Shown: positions 52,378 to 62,211, counted from the first letter of the stretch. The stretch is 64,000 bases of DNA from Candidatus Cryptobacteroides avicola (GCA_017695115.1 JADILV010000047.1:37131-101130), one strand, 5' to 3'. Made by a program: numbers and translations. Notes: generated from the letters alone by a model not told the origin.

Positions 52378-53661
52378 ATGAAACATCTTGCCGTAACACT
52401 ATTCATTACACTCGTGATGCCGCTCTGTCTGGACGCCCAGAACACAGGCAGGAAAGTCACGGAACTGGACCGGATCGGATCATTCATCGCGGACTCTCTT
52501 GACAACAGAGAGGAAATCCTGCAGACAATCCAGAACCTGCCGAATATAGAAATAGGAAAAGGCATAACATTCCGTCCGAAGAACGAAAGCTATGAAATGA
52601 CACTGCGTTTCAGGATGCAGAACATGGCAGGACTTTCCTTCAACAGGGACTTCGGCCTGACCGAAACAGAAGCCCAGGTCAAAAGGCTGCGTCTGCGTTT
52701 TGACGGATATATCTTCTCCCCGAAATTCATATATTCCATACAGCTGGGCTTTTCAGGCTATGACTCCGGAATGATACCGAACGGGAACATGAACATTGTC
52801 AGGGACGCCATAATCTATTTCATGCCGAATTCTTCATGGAATATCGGTTTCGGACAGACCAAGGTAAAGACCAACAGGGCCAGGGTCAACTCCTCCAGCG
52901 CCCTGCAGTTCGTAGACAGGAGCATAGTGAACAGCGAGTTCGGCGGAGACAGGGATATGGGATTCTTCGGGGAATACTACTACGGGGACTATGACTCGTT
53001 CGCTCTGGCGGCAAAGGCGTCCGTAACTCTCGGAGAAGGGAGGAACTGGAACACTTCTTCCGCCGGGGCCGGAGGATTCGCCTATACGGGACGACTGGAA
53101 TTCTATCCTCTGGGAAGGCTTCACGGAAAAGGAGAATATATTGAAGGCGATCTGGACTGGGAAGAAACGCCGAAACTGATGCTGGGACTCGGATATACAT
53201 TCAACAACAAGGCACAGCGCCTCCAGGGATGGAAAGGTGCGGCAATGAGCGACGGAGAGACCCGCGACATCGCATCATACTATGCAGACATGGTCCTGAA
53301 ATACAGAGGATTCGCCTTTGCTGCAGACTACCTCGGCAGATATACACCGCAGTCAGCCCTCCTGTCCGACGGGCAGCACATCTACACGGGCTCGGGCCTT
53401 AACCTGCAGGCCAGCTACCTTTTCAACCGGAAATGGGAAGTCGCCTTGAGAAATTCCACCATGTTCCCGGACAAGGACATCCGGCACCTGGAAGGATACG
53501 GCAGATGGAACCAGAGTACTCTCGGAGTGACGCGCTATATCATCGGACACAGCCTTAAAGTACAGCTCGATGTTTCCTACAACCACATGACTGACGTAAT
53601 TCCGGCTATGGCAGGATATGACAGATGGGGAATCAGGTTCCAGGTAGAGCTGGGGCTGTAA
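52378..53661 (+). CDS. OprP/OprO-like outer-membrane porin
   Basis: A 427-residue beta-barrel protein with a signal peptide (MKHLAVTLFITLVMPLCLDA). After a short helical lead come repeated amphipathic strands such as LRLRFDGYIFSPKFIYSIQLG, WNIGFGQTKVK and GIRFQVELGL at the end, with a final hydrophobic residue as in barrel proteins. It fits the phosphate-selective porin O/P family found in Bacteroidota, where substrates are mostly unknown. The track's earlier ATG adds 25 residues before the signal; I use ATG 52378. Confidence 0.85.
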   Translation: MKHLAVTLFITLVMPLCLDAQNTGRKVTELDRIGSFIADSLDNREEILQTIQNLPNIEIGKGITFRPKNESYEMTLRFRMQNMAGLSFNRDFGLTETEAQVKRLRLRFDGYIFSPKFIYSIQLGFSGYDSGMIPNGNMNIVRDAIIYFMPNSSWNIGFGQTKVKTNRARVNSSSALQFVDRSIVNSEFGGDRDMGFFGEYYYGDYDSFALAAKASVTLGEGRNWNTSSAGAGGFAYTGRLEFYPLGRLHGKGEYIEGDLDWEETPKLMLGLGYTFNNKAQRLQGWKGAAMSDGETRDIASYYADMVLKYRGFAFAADYLGRYTPQSALLSDGQHIYTGSGLNLQASYLFNRKWEVALRNSTMFPDKDIRHLEGYGRWNQSTLGVTRYIIGHSLKVQLDVSYNHMTDVIPAMAGYDRWGIRFQVELGL

Positions 53662-53667
53662 TAGTCC

Positions 53668-54546
53668 CTATCGATGGCGGGACCACCGTCTGTGGGACCA
53701 CAGCCAGTAGGCTGGAGCACGGTAAATTGTCTTTTCCAGCATCTTCATGAACTCTCTTGTATACGGATCGGGGCCGTTGTCCGAAGAATCCGGGACCACA
53801 GGAAGGAAAGTCATGCGGTAATGCCCCCGGGATGTCTTCTCCACATCGAGATAGACAAACTTCGCCCCCACATGATTGCCGACAGTCTCGCCTCCCACCA
53901 CGTATGGAGTATCCTGCCCCAGAAAATCCGTCCAATGGTGCAGTATCCTGCCTGAAGGCCGCTGGTCGGAAATGAATCCTATGACAAACTTCTTCCCGTC
54001 CCGCTCAATGCCCAGCAACCTGCGTACAGCCTTGTCCTGAGGAATGCACTCCAGTCCGAACCGGGAGCGTATTTTCAGCATGACCATATCCATCAGCCTG
54101 CTGTGCAACGGCTTGTAAATCTGCCCGCCGACAAGAGGCGCTTTAAAATGACGGATTATGGCCTGTACCCATTCCCAGTTTCCATAATGCCCGAGGAACA
54201 GGACAACAGAATGTCCGGACCGGATAATCCCGTCTATGTATTCGCCGTTGGTAACCTCTACCCTGCGGTCAACCTCTTTATCCGAAATATGAAGAAGCTT
54301 CACCGTTTCAGCTATGCAGTCACACATGTGGCGGTAGAATTCCTTTTCTGTTTCCTGCAGTTTTTTTCTGTCAGAGGTCCCGAAGACAAGCTCGAGGTTA
54401 TGCCTGACCGTTTCTCTGCGGTATCTGACTATATAGTATATTATGTAAAAAGAGAGATCGCTCAGCAGATACAGAATGCCCAGAGGCAGATATGCAACTG
54501 CGGTCAAAAGGTATATTACAATTATATACTGTGCTTTTTCATTCAT
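53668..54546 (-). CDS. LpxL/HtrB-family lipid A acyltransferase
   Basis: Adds secondary acyl chains to lipid A at the inner membrane. The 292 residues have an N-terminal membrane helix (about 8-30), the catalytic HxxxxE motif in FLGHYGNWEW, and GFISDQRPSGRILH, a known LpxL block. In Bacteroidota this family gives the penta-acylated lipid A. It lies between the porin gene (6 bases, convergent) and the polysaccharide cluster (divergent). Confidence 0.88.
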   Translation of the reverse strand: MNEKAQYIIVIYLLTAVAYLPLGILYLLSDLSFYIIYYIVRYRRETVRHNLELVFGTSDRKKLQETEKEFYRHMCDCIAETVKLLHISDKEVDRRVEVTNGEYIDGIIRSGHSVVLFLGHYGNWEWVQAIIRHFKAPLVGGQIYKPLHSRLMDMVMLKIRSRFGLECIPQDKAVRRLLGIERDGKKFVIGFISDQRPSGRILHHWTDFLGQDTPYVVGGETVGNHVGAKFVYLDVEKTSRGHYRMTFLPVVPDSSDNGPDPYTREFMKMLEKTIYRAPAYWLWSHRRWSRHR

Positions 54547-54606
54547 TTTTAATCCTGAAAAGAAATGAGCGCATAAAGTTATGTCTAATATACCGAATTT
54601 TTGTTA

Positions 54607-54614
54607 TAAATTTG
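54607..54614 (+). promoter_or_regulatory. -7 box (TAAATTTG) of the polysaccharide cluster
   Basis: TAAATTTG lies 37 bases before the chosen ATG at 54651 and downstream of the track's start at 54492. No clear -33 box. It is the only candidate promoter seen before the nine-gene run. Confidence 0.45.
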
Positions 54615-54650
54615 AAATTTCTAGCTATCCGGACCAAATGTGTCCCCAAA

Positions 54651-55511
54651 ATGATAAATTTTTCTGGTATGACTGGTATGAAAAAAATATGTGCCGTAAC
54701 AATGGTCAGGAACGATGAGTTCTTCCTGCGCAGGTGGGTCAGATATTATGGAGAAGAACTCGGTATGGAAAACCTTTACGTCTTTCTGGACGGAAAGGAC
54801 CAGGAAATACCTTCCTGGTGTCCCGGAGTCCATGTGACAGCCTGTGACAAGATTCCCGGCCAGGTGGTAGAGGCCGAAAAAGGAAGGCTGAAATTCCTTT
54901 CGGAACAGGCTGCCGTACTGCTGGGGTCATACGATATGGTCATCGGGACGGATGCCGACGAATTCATTGTAGTGGATCCGGACATGAAGATGTCGCTGCG
55001 GGAATTCCTGAGCAGGACCAGGACGCATACCTCATTGTCCGGGCTCGGAATAGATGTGGGGCAGAACACAAACTGCGAAGGGGAGATTGACGCATCCAGG
55101 CCGTTCCTGTCCCAGCGTCAGTACGGCCTGATAGGCACCAGATACACCAAACCGTCCATTATCACGCGCCCTGTCACATGGGGTTCCGGGTTTCACAGGG
55201 TCAAAGGGCACAACTTCCATATAGTTCCAGGCCTGTACCTGTTCCATTTCGGGTATTTCGATCTGAAGAGGATCGAGGCCAGATTCAACGACAAGGACAG
55301 GAAGGCCGCCGGCTGGGGAAGGCATCTGGCCAAAAGGGCAAGGACCATCAATATTGTCAGCAGGAAAAAAGCCTGTGACTGGGACACATGGACACGGAGA
55401 GCCAGAATCATCCAGAGTATAGTCCGTCCGCCATATGCATGGAACAAGCCGGCAATGTTCAACCTCGACATAGTCGTCAGGATTCCGGACCGCTTCAGAG
55501 AAATCATCTGA
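54651..55511 (+). CDS. Family 2/92-like glycosyltransferase
   Basis: A 286-residue cytosolic glycosyltransferase. VTMVRNDEFFLRRWVRYYGE is the DUF/GT92-like start in which the acceptor loop follows a first strand, and VIGTDADEFIVVD holds the metal-binding DxD. GFHRVKGH and FHFGYFDLKRIEARF are later family segments. ATG 54669 or 54678 (MKKICAV) are alternative starts; the track's 54492 lies before the promoter. First gene of the surface polysaccharide cluster. Confidence 0.8.
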   Translation: MINFSGMTGMKKICAVTMVRNDEFFLRRWVRYYGEELGMENLYVFLDGKDQEIPSWCPGVHVTACDKIPGQVVEAEKGRLKFLSEQAAVLLGSYDMVIGTDADEFIVVDPDMKMSLREFLSRTRTHTSLSGLGIDVGQNTNCEGEIDASRPFLSQRQYGLIGTRYTKPSIITRPVTWGSGFHRVKGHNFHIVPGLYLFHFGYFDLKRIEARFNDKDRKAAGWGRHLAKRARTINIVSRKKACDWDTWTRRARIIQSIVRPPYAWNKPAMFNLDIVVRIPDRFREII

Positions 55512-55526
55512 TTTAAAAGAATTGCA

Positions 55527-56501
55527 ATGACAGATTATCCGATAGACGCAGTCGTGACCTGGGTGGACGGCGATGATCCCGCCCACAGGGCCAAAAGAAT
55601 GAAATACGAATCCAGGGAGCAGGAGATGAACGATGAGGTGGGAGGAGAAATACGGTACAAGAGCATCGGGGAAATCCGCTACTGCATCGCATCACTGCTG
55701 AGATTCGCCCCTTTCCTGAGAAAGATCTTCATCGTCACGGACGGCCAGGATCCGCAATTGGGAGAATTTCTTGACAAACATTTCCCGGACAGGAAAACCG
55801 CAATAGAAATCATAGACCACAAAGTCATTTACAGAGGCTATGAAAAATATCTCCCGATATTTGCGGCCAGGTCCATTGAAACGGTACTGTGGCGTATCCC
55901 GGACCTTAGCGAGCACTACATATACCTGAATGATGATTTCATGCTGGTAGCGCCTACTGTACCGGAAGACTATTTCCAGGACGGCAAGGCTATATGCTAT
56001 GCATATAAGTTCAGTATTCCTTTTGCAAAATTCGTCCATGCCGTGAAACCTCGCAGAAAAGGATTCAAGATATCAGGATTCAAAGACTCGCAGGTCAATG
56101 CTGCACTGACGGCAGGTGAAAAGAGATATTTCCTTTACATAGGACACATTCCGCTGGCGGTCAGGAAAAGCACGCAGGAAAAATTCTACACCAGCCACCA
56201 GGACATAATGGAAAGGAACATGAGCCAGAAATTCCGCGAACCGTTCCAGTTCAATCCGCAGGAACTGTTCTATATGCTGGGAATCAAGACAGGAGACTGC
56301 ATTGTCCGGCCAAGAAAAGGTAAAGACCTGTATATCAAACCTAAAACGAAAAAAGGATACATGTCAGGAAAACTCCGGCAGTTTGACAGGTCAAAGACAG
56401 CCCTTTTCTGCTGCTTCAACTCTCTGGCATACGCCTCCGATGCAGACATAGACCTGGCTGTAAAATGGATAAGGAAACGTCTTTCTCTGGACATGGAATA
56501 A
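55527..56501 (+). CDS. Stealth-family sugar-1-phosphate transferase
   Basis: A 324-residue protein of the Stealth family, which joins sugars through phosphodiester links by moving hexose-1-phosphate from a nucleotide sugar. The conserved regions are visible: CR1 IDAVVTWVDGDDPAH, CR2 from RYKSIGEIRYCIASLLRFAP to IFIVTDGQ, and CR3/CR4 with YIYLNDDFML. It suggests that the polysaccharide made here contains phosphate bridges. It sits 15 bases after the first glycosyltransferase. Confidence 0.87.
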   Translation: MTDYPIDAVVTWVDGDDPAHRAKRMKYESREQEMNDEVGGEIRYKSIGEIRYCIASLLRFAPFLRKIFIVTDGQDPQLGEFLDKHFPDRKTAIEIIDHKVIYRGYEKYLPIFAARSIETVLWRIPDLSEHYIYLNDDFMLVAPTVPEDYFQDGKAICYAYKFSIPFAKFVHAVKPRRKGFKISGFKDSQVNAALTAGEKRYFLYIGHIPLAVRKSTQEKFYTSHQDIMERNMSQKFREPFQFNPQELFYMLGIKTGDCIVRPRKGKDLYIKPKTKKGYMSGKLRQFDRSKTALFCCFNSLAYASDADIDLAVKWIRKRLSLDME

Positions 56502-56521
56502 ACCTTTACGTAAATAGACTT

Positions 56522-57490
56522 ATGAGAATATTCTACAAGACGCTTGAACATATCATAAAAGAACGCATCCTGGCATTAAAATACATGCACCTTTTCAGAC
56601 GCGGAGAAAAAAAGCCTGAAAAACAGATGCTTGTCATGATGGTAGACGGGAGACATTACCACGGAGGGATGTGCGACAGGTTCAAGGGAATAGTATCGTC
56701 CTATGCCTACTGCAAGCAGCGCGGTATAGATTTCAGAATAAACTATACCTACCCTTTTCCTCTGACAGACTACCTGATTCCTGCGGAATATGACTGGACC
56801 TTACGCCGAGGCGATATGAGCAACTGCATTTGGGACAGTAGGATCATGTACTACCGCAGCGAATACGGCAAACGGCTCCTACGGCTGAAAACCGGAAAAC
56901 AGATACACTATTACGGCAACACCGACTTCCTTGAGCTGCTGAATGAAACAGGTGGTACATCATACAGGTGGGGAGAACTGTTCAAAGAACTTTTCCGGCC
57001 GACCGAACTGCTGTCTTCCAATCTGAACAGGCTGCATGAAAGTATCGGAGGACCATACAACGCTGCCGTGTTCCGGTTCCAGAATCTGCTCGGGGATTTT
57101 CCGGAATACAAGTTCAAACCCCTGGAAACGGAAGAAGAACGCCGGTCCCTGATAGAAAAATGTCTGAACGCAATAAAGGACATTATATCCAGGCATCCTG
57201 ATGGCATGCCTTTGCTGGTGACATCCGACAGCAGGTCTTTCCTGGAAAAAGCCGCCGGAATCAAGGAAGTGTTCATCATCCCCGGTAGCCTGATCCACAT
57301 GGACGGAGGAAACAACACCGACAGCCAGACAAAATCCGCATCCTACCTGAAATCGTTTCTGGATTTCTTCATGATTTCCGAAGCCAGTCATGTCTCCTGC
57401 ATAATGACCGGTAAAATGTACAACACCCAGTTCCCTGCCTATGCGGCCAAAGTGAACGACGTACCGTTCGAAAGAATCAAAATAGAATAA
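56522..57490 (+). CDS. Putative glycosyltransferase of fucosyltransferase-like type
   Basis: A 322-residue protein of unclear family. MVDGRHYHGGMCDRFKGIVS followed by AYCKQRGIDFRINYTYPF resembles the donor-site entry of GT-B fucosyltransferase-like proteins (GxxDRxxGI), and LLVTSDSRSFLEKA recalls their C-terminal donor-binding loop. The resemblance is weak and no activity can be named. The track's ATG 56465 overlaps the Stealth gene by 37 bases; ATG 56522 leaves 20 bases and is preferred. It is one of the cluster's enzymes by context. Confidence 0.6.
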   Translation: MRIFYKTLEHIIKERILALKYMHLFRRGEKKPEKQMLVMMVDGRHYHGGMCDRFKGIVSSYAYCKQRGIDFRINYTYPFPLTDYLIPAEYDWTLRRGDMSNCIWDSRIMYYRSEYGKRLLRLKTGKQIHYYGNTDFLELLNETGGTSYRWGELFKELFRPTELLSSNLNRLHESIGGPYNAAVFRFQNLLGDFPEYKFKPLETEEERRSLIEKCLNAIKDIISRHPDGMPLLVTSDSRSFLEKAAGIKEVFIIPGSLIHMDGGNNTDSQTKSASYLKSFLDFFMISEASHVSCIMTGKMYNTQFPAYAAKVNDVPFERIKIE

Positions 57491-57493
57491 GAC

Positions 57494-58348
57494 ATGAAGC
57501 TACTTGTTCATCTGCATGTATTCTATTATAGCCAGCTAGACTGGTTCATAGACAGACTTTCCAACATTTCCGGATGCCAGTGGGACCTTTATGTTACTGA
57601 AATCCGGCATGACCGGTCTATTGAACATAAATTCAACAAGCTCGGATGCAAGGTCACATATATGGAGACAGAGAACAGAGGCTATGACATCTGGCCTTTC
57701 ATACAAGTCATAAAGTCTGTAGATCTTGACGAGTATGATCTGATAATGAAACTACACACAAAAGGTGCCCGCGACCGGAAATACAAGTTAAAAGGCCTGT
57801 CTATCCGCGGATTGCAATGGAGGGATGAACTGGTTGATGCCATGCTTTTAAGCCGCAACCGTTTCACCCGGGTTCTGAGGCATTTCCAAAATAATCCGAA
57901 AACAGGACTTATCTGCAGCAAATTGTGCTACAAGAAAGTGCTGAGCGTATATCCGGAAGATACTACTATACTGTTGGACGAACTTGACAGGCTCGGATTC
58001 AAAGGAACAGGCAAATGGTTCTGCGCCGGGACGATGTTCATAGCAAGATCTCCTATATACAGATTCCTGCAGACAGATATTGTCTACGCCGGTATGTTCA
58101 GTACCGCATCAAATTCTTGTGCGACAGGAACAATGGCCCATGTTTATGAACGGATTCTTTCAATGGCTCCGCTAGCTTATTCTTATAAAGTGAAAACGTT
58201 GGCAACCAATATATTTTTCTCAATATACATCCCTTTATCACATGTTTTGCAACCCTTCCTGACATGGTTGTTTTCAATCGACAGGGCAGGAAAGGACAAG
58301 ACCAAATATCTGAAAGTGTTCGGAATAAGGTTCAAACTGTCAAAATAA
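57494..58348 (+). CDS. RgpF-like rhamnan/polysaccharide glycosyltransferase
   Basis: A 284-residue protein with NRGYDIWPFIQVIKSVDLDE and LIMKLHTKGARD, signatures of the RgpF family that builds rhamnose-rich chains. A hydrophobic C-terminal segment (about 236-262) may anchor it to the membrane. It starts 3 bases after the previous gene. The actual sugar may differ from rhamnose, but the nearby rfbB-type gene at the window end fits dTDP-rhamnose supply. Confidence 0.82.
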   Translation: MKLLVHLHVFYYSQLDWFIDRLSNISGCQWDLYVTEIRHDRSIEHKFNKLGCKVTYMETENRGYDIWPFIQVIKSVDLDEYDLIMKLHTKGARDRKYKLKGLSIRGLQWRDELVDAMLLSRNRFTRVLRHFQNNPKTGLICSKLCYKKVLSVYPEDTTILLDELDRLGFKGTGKWFCAGTMFIARSPIYRFLQTDIVYAGMFSTASNSCATGTMAHVYERILSMAPLAYSYKVKTLATNIFFSIYIPLSHVLQPFLTWLFSIDRAGKDKTKYLKVFGIRFKLSK

Positions 58349-58355
58349 TATCGGA

Positions 58356-59264
58356 ATGCTGTCTGTAATTGTCTGTTCTATTTCTCCGGAAGCCGCCGCT
58401 GCACTGCAGGAAAACATTGCCCGAACCATAGGAAACGGTATCGGATACGAATTCATCATATGGGACAACAGAAAAGAAAACCGGCCTATAGCACAAGTAT
58501 ATAACAACTGTGCGAAACAAGCTGCAGGAAACAATCTGCTGTTTGTGCATGAAGACGTCGTATTCTTGTCAGAAAACTGGGGAAAAGCCATAGAGAAGAA
58601 ATTGCAGGAACCTGACTGCGGTGTAATAGGGTTTGCCGGAAGCATCATAAAGCCGGCTGTCTATAGCGGATGGTCCATAAACCGGGACTGCGAAAGGTCC
58701 CACTATTGGTTCATGTCCAAAGGAGAGAGAAAACTCTGCCACCACAATATTACAAAGGACTCCCCTTTCCAGCAGGTAGTAACATTAGACGGTCTCGGCT
58801 TTTTTGTTAGAAAAGAAGTACATGAAAGACATCCGTTCGATGAAAAAATGCTGACAGGATTCCACTGTTACGATCTGGACTATACTCTCGAAATATCAAA
58901 ATACTACAAAAACTACTGCTGCGTAATTGACATCTTGCACATGAGTAACGGAAGCTATAACGCCACATGGGTCGCAGAAACCAAGAAAATGCACCGACTG
59001 AAATGGAACGAGTTCCTGCCGTTAACAATTGATGGCGTTGTTTTTACTCCGAAACAGATGCAAAGAATCAATGATGATGCCCTTTGGAAATTCTTCCGGG
59101 CTTCTTACAGGACACTTTCACCTTCACTTGCTTTTAAAAATCTGCTTATATATAGCAAGCTTCCTGTTTCAATTATACATATCAGACGAATCTGTTCCGG
59201 TATTGTGAAAATAATCAGACTCACATTGTATTGTAAATACAAAAGTACTAAATTTGCTAAATAA
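58356..59264 (+). CDS. Glycosyltransferase, family 2-like
   Basis: A 302-residue protein with a GT-A beginning (MLSVIVCSISPEAAAALQEN), the acidic metal site in LLFVHEDVVFLSENWG and the later GFHCYDLDYTLEISKYY block found in one branch of family 2-like transferases. It lacks membrane helices except a weak C-terminal one. It follows the RgpF-like gene by 7 bases. From here on the cluster is visibly more AT-rich. Confidence 0.8.
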   Translation: MLSVIVCSISPEAAAALQENIARTIGNGIGYEFIIWDNRKENRPIAQVYNNCAKQAAGNNLLFVHEDVVFLSENWGKAIEKKLQEPDCGVIGFAGSIIKPAVYSGWSINRDCERSHYWFMSKGERKLCHHNITKDSPFQQVVTLDGLGFFVRKEVHERHPFDEKMLTGFHCYDLDYTLEISKYYKNYCCVIDILHMSNGSYNATWVAETKKMHRLKWNEFLPLTIDGVVFTPKQMQRINDDALWKFFRASYRTLSPSLAFKNLLIYSKLPVSIIHIRRICSGIVKIIRLTLYCKYKSTKFAK

Positions 59265-59308
59265 TTATTTATTTTTTGTTATTTGAACTTTGGCAACAAT
59301 AATTTTTT

Positions 59309-60310
59309 ATGGCTCCATTAGTCAGTATTATTATTCCAAATTACAATTATGCCCGTTATCTGAATGAAAGGATAAATTCAATATTGGACCAGACATTTTC
59401 TGATTTTGAGATTATATTGCTTGATGATGCCTCTACTGACAACAGCGTAGAAATTCTAGATAAATATAAAAACAATCCGCTCGTATCGCATTGTATTGTG
59501 AACAAGGAAAATTCCGGCTATGTCTTCCGCCAGTGGGAAAAAGGGATCAATCTTGCCAGAGGCAAATACATCTGGATTGCGGAAAGCGATGATCTCGCGA
59601 CTCCTGATTTTCTGGAAAAAACGGTATGGGCACTGGAGCGCCATCCTGAAGCAAACCTATGTTTTTGCGGAAGCGACCTAATTGATAGTATCGGTGGTCC
59701 TGACATATCACATTATGATTATGATAAAAAGATGTTGCCAGATTTTGATCCTTCATGTAGAACATACCTGTTAGAGTCTAAGTTCTTTATTAATCATTAT
59801 ATGGTCTGGACAAACACAATATACAATGCAAGTGGTACCGTATTCAGAAAAGACGCATTACACCAAGATTATTTCAAGGCCATAGAATCTTTCAGATATT
59901 GCGGAGACTGGCTTTTCTGGACAAAAATCATAAATACCGGTAAGGTCATTATACTAAAAAACAAATTAAACAGGTTCAGACTACACAACGAAAGCACTAC
60001 GGCTAAAGCTTTTGACAGCGGAGCTACTGCGATAGAGACTTTGAATGTGCTGCTAAATATCTTACCTGAAGTAAGTAGACCAAGACAGTTAATCTGCTAT
60101 GGTACTGTTCACCGTAACAGCAGAAGGACATTTGAAAAAGCGGTGCTTAAATCATTTAACCAATACTATTTCAAGCATTTAGGAATATTTAAAGGCTTCT
60201 GTGCCATAATACTTGAACGCATAAATAAATCTTTGCTTCATATATTGCCATTTACAATATCTCAAGACAAAGATATACACATAAAACCCGGAGCGTCTTA
60301 TGAAGTATGA
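59309..60310 (+). CDS. Family 2 glycosyltransferase
   Basis: A 333-residue classical GT2 enzyme: LVSIIIPNYNYARYLNERIN, ILLDDASTDNSVEIL (first nucleotide site), WIAESDDLATPDFLE (DxD). It would transfer a sugar from a nucleotide donor to the growing repeat unit at the cytosolic face of the inner membrane. It overlaps the UDP-galactopyranose mutase gene by 11 bases. Strongly AT-rich for this window, which suggests transfer. Confidence 0.88.
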   Translation: MAPLVSIIIPNYNYARYLNERINSILDQTFSDFEIILLDDASTDNSVEILDKYKNNPLVSHCIVNKENSGYVFRQWEKGINLARGKYIWIAESDDLATPDFLEKTVWALERHPEANLCFCGSDLIDSIGGPDISHYDYDKKMLPDFDPSCRTYLLESKFFINHYMVWTNTIYNASGTVFRKDALHQDYFKAIESFRYCGDWLFWTKIINTGKVIILKNKLNRFRLHNESTTAKAFDSGATAIETLNVLLNILPEVSRPRQLICYGTVHRNSRRTFEKAVLKSFNQYYFKHLGIFKGFCAIILERINKSLLHILPFTISQDKDIHIKPGASYEV

Positions 60311-61424
60311 CTATCTCATCATAGGTGCCGGTCTGTTCGGCGCCACTTTCGCCTACAGAGCACACAGGAAAGGGAAAAAATGTCTTGTCATAGACAAACG
60401 CCTGCACACGGGAGGAAACCTCTATTGCAGCAATGTAGAGAATATCAATGTACATAAATACGGAGCGCATATATTCCATACATCGGATAAGGAAGTTTGG
60501 GATTTCGTAAACTCTCTGGTGGAATTCAACCGGTATACGAACTCTCCGGTAGCGGATTTCAACGGACGGCTTTTCAACCTGCCGTTCAATATGAACACCT
60601 TCTACCAGATGTGGGAGGCAAAGACCCCGGCTGAAGCTGCTGCCAGAATAGAGAGCCAGAGACTGGAGGCTTTACAGAGGATGCGGGATGACAATGTACA
60701 GGAGCCAAGGAATCTGGAAGAACAGGCGCTTGTCCTGGTGGGCAAAGACATCTATGAAACACTTATAAAGGAATATACAGAGAAACAGTGGGGCAGAGAA
60801 TGCAAAGATCTTCCTGCCTTCATCATAAAAAGGCTGCCTATACGCCTGGTTTTTGACAATAATTATTTCAACGACACATACCAGGGAATCCCTATAGGCG
60901 GTTACAATAAACTTATAGACAGGCTGCTGGAAGGCGCGGAAGTAAAAACAGGGACAGACTATTTCGAAAACAGGGAATTGTGGGACTCCGTCGCGGACAA
61001 AAAAGTGTTTACCGGAAAAATTGACGAATATTTCAATTACCGTTTCGGCCACCTGGAATACAGGACCGTATATTTTGAGGAAGAACTGCATCAGTGCAGC
61101 AACTTCCAGGGCAATGCCGTAGTGAACTATATAAGCCGGAAAGTCCCGTACACGAGGATCATCGAGCACAAACATTTCGAATATTTCGGTGACAGGGTCA
61201 ACGATATACCGGTAACGGTAATATCGAAGGAATATTCTACGGAGTGGAAACCGGGAATGGAACCGTACTATCCCGTCAATGACCGGAAGAACAACACACT
61301 GTATCAACAATACAAAGAGCTCGCCGACGCCCAGGAAGATACCATATTCGGCGGCAGGCTTGCCGAATACAAGTACTACGACATGCACAACATAATAGGC
61401 CAAGTCCTCAAAATGGATATCTGA
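60300..61424 (+). CDS. glf: UDP-galactopyranose mutase
   Basis: A flavoenzyme that turns UDP-galactopyranose into UDP-galactofuranose. The 374 residues start with the FAD-binding LIIGAGLFGATFAYRAHRKG, then IDKRLHTGGNLYC. YTEKQWGRECKDLP and RLPIRLVFDNNYFNDTYQGI are diagnostic blocks with active-site Arg and Tyr residues. It shows that the polysaccharide contains galactofuranose. Its base composition is nearer to the window average than that of its neighbours. Confidence 0.95.
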   Translation: MKYDYLIIGAGLFGATFAYRAHRKGKKCLVIDKRLHTGGNLYCSNVENINVHKYGAHIFHTSDKEVWDFVNSLVEFNRYTNSPVADFNGRLFNLPFNMNTFYQMWEAKTPAEAAARIESQRLEALQRMRDDNVQEPRNLEEQALVLVGKDIYETLIKEYTEKQWGRECKDLPAFIIKRLPIRLVFDNNYFNDTYQGIPIGGYNKLIDRLLEGAEVKTGTDYFENRELWDSVADKKVFTGKIDEYFNYRFGHLEYRTVYFEEELHQCSNFQGNAVVNYISRKVPYTRIIEHKHFEYFGDRVNDIPVTVISKEYSTEWKPGMEPYYPVNDRKNNTLYQQYKELADAQEDTIFGGRLAEYKYYDMHNIIGQVLKMDI

Positions 61425-61426
61425 CT

Positions 61427-62182
61427 ATGACCCGGTCCGAAACAACAATACTCGTCTGCTGCCATAAGGCTGCCGAGATTCCCGACAATAAGATTTTACT
61501 TCCTATACACTGCGGGAAAGCCTTGTCGGATGCCGAACTTGGAATAACCGGAGATGATACCGGAGACAATATAAGTGTCAAAAACCCGAATTATTGCGAA
61601 CTCACAGCCTTGTATTGGGCCTGGAAAAATCTTACAGGAGTCAGATATATAGGATTATACCATTACAGAAGATATTTTCTTTTCAATTTCTGGAAAGAGC
61701 AGAAACGCCTGTTTCACAGAAATGTTTCTATCAATGTTCCGGACTGGAGCAATAACAATTTATCTGAAGCTGCTGTCAAAAAAATATTGAACAAATATGA
61801 TATAATATTGGCAAAGCCTCAACTGTTTCCGATAAGTCTGGCGCAACAATATATAAGTTGTCACCGAGCTATAGATCTGAACGTGACAAGAGAAGCTATA
61901 TGCAACTTGTCGCCTGAATATTTATGCAGTTATGATCATATTATGACTGAGACAGGCAGACTGTCTAAATGTAATATGTTCATTACAAAATGGGATATTT
62001 TCGATGATTATTGCAAGTGGCTTTTCGCTATTATATCATATATTGAACAACATCTTACTATTTCTGAAGATCCTTACCAGAAACGTGTCTTTGGCTTTAT
62101 AGCCGAACGGCTGTTGAACGTATATTGTTACCACCACAACCTGAAAGTCAAATACAAGTATATCTGCTTCATCAATCATTGA
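61427..62182 (+). CDS. DUF4422 capsule-type glycosyltransferase
   Basis: A 251-residue protein with the DUF4422 pattern: CCHKAAEIP at the start, CELTALYWAWKNLTGVRYIG, GLYHYRRYF and a later cluster of His/Tyr residues. DUF4422 proteins are found in capsule and exopolysaccharide clusters and act as glycosyltransferases. It starts 2 bases after glf, so it may use the UDP-galactofuranose made there. AT-rich. Confidence 0.85.
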   Translation: MTRSETTILVCCHKAAEIPDNKILLPIHCGKALSDAELGITGDDTGDNISVKNPNYCELTALYWAWKNLTGVRYIGLYHYRRYFLFNFWKEQKRLFHRNVSINVPDWSNNNLSEAAVKKILNKYDIILAKPQLFPISLAQQYISCHRAIDLNVTREAICNLSPEYLCSYDHIMTETGRLSKCNMFITKWDIFDDYCKWLFAIISYIEQHLTISEDPYQKRVFGFIAERLLNVYCYHHNLKVKYKYICFINH

Positions 62183-62211
62183 GCTCCGGAATTTATTGTA
62201 TATTTAAGACA

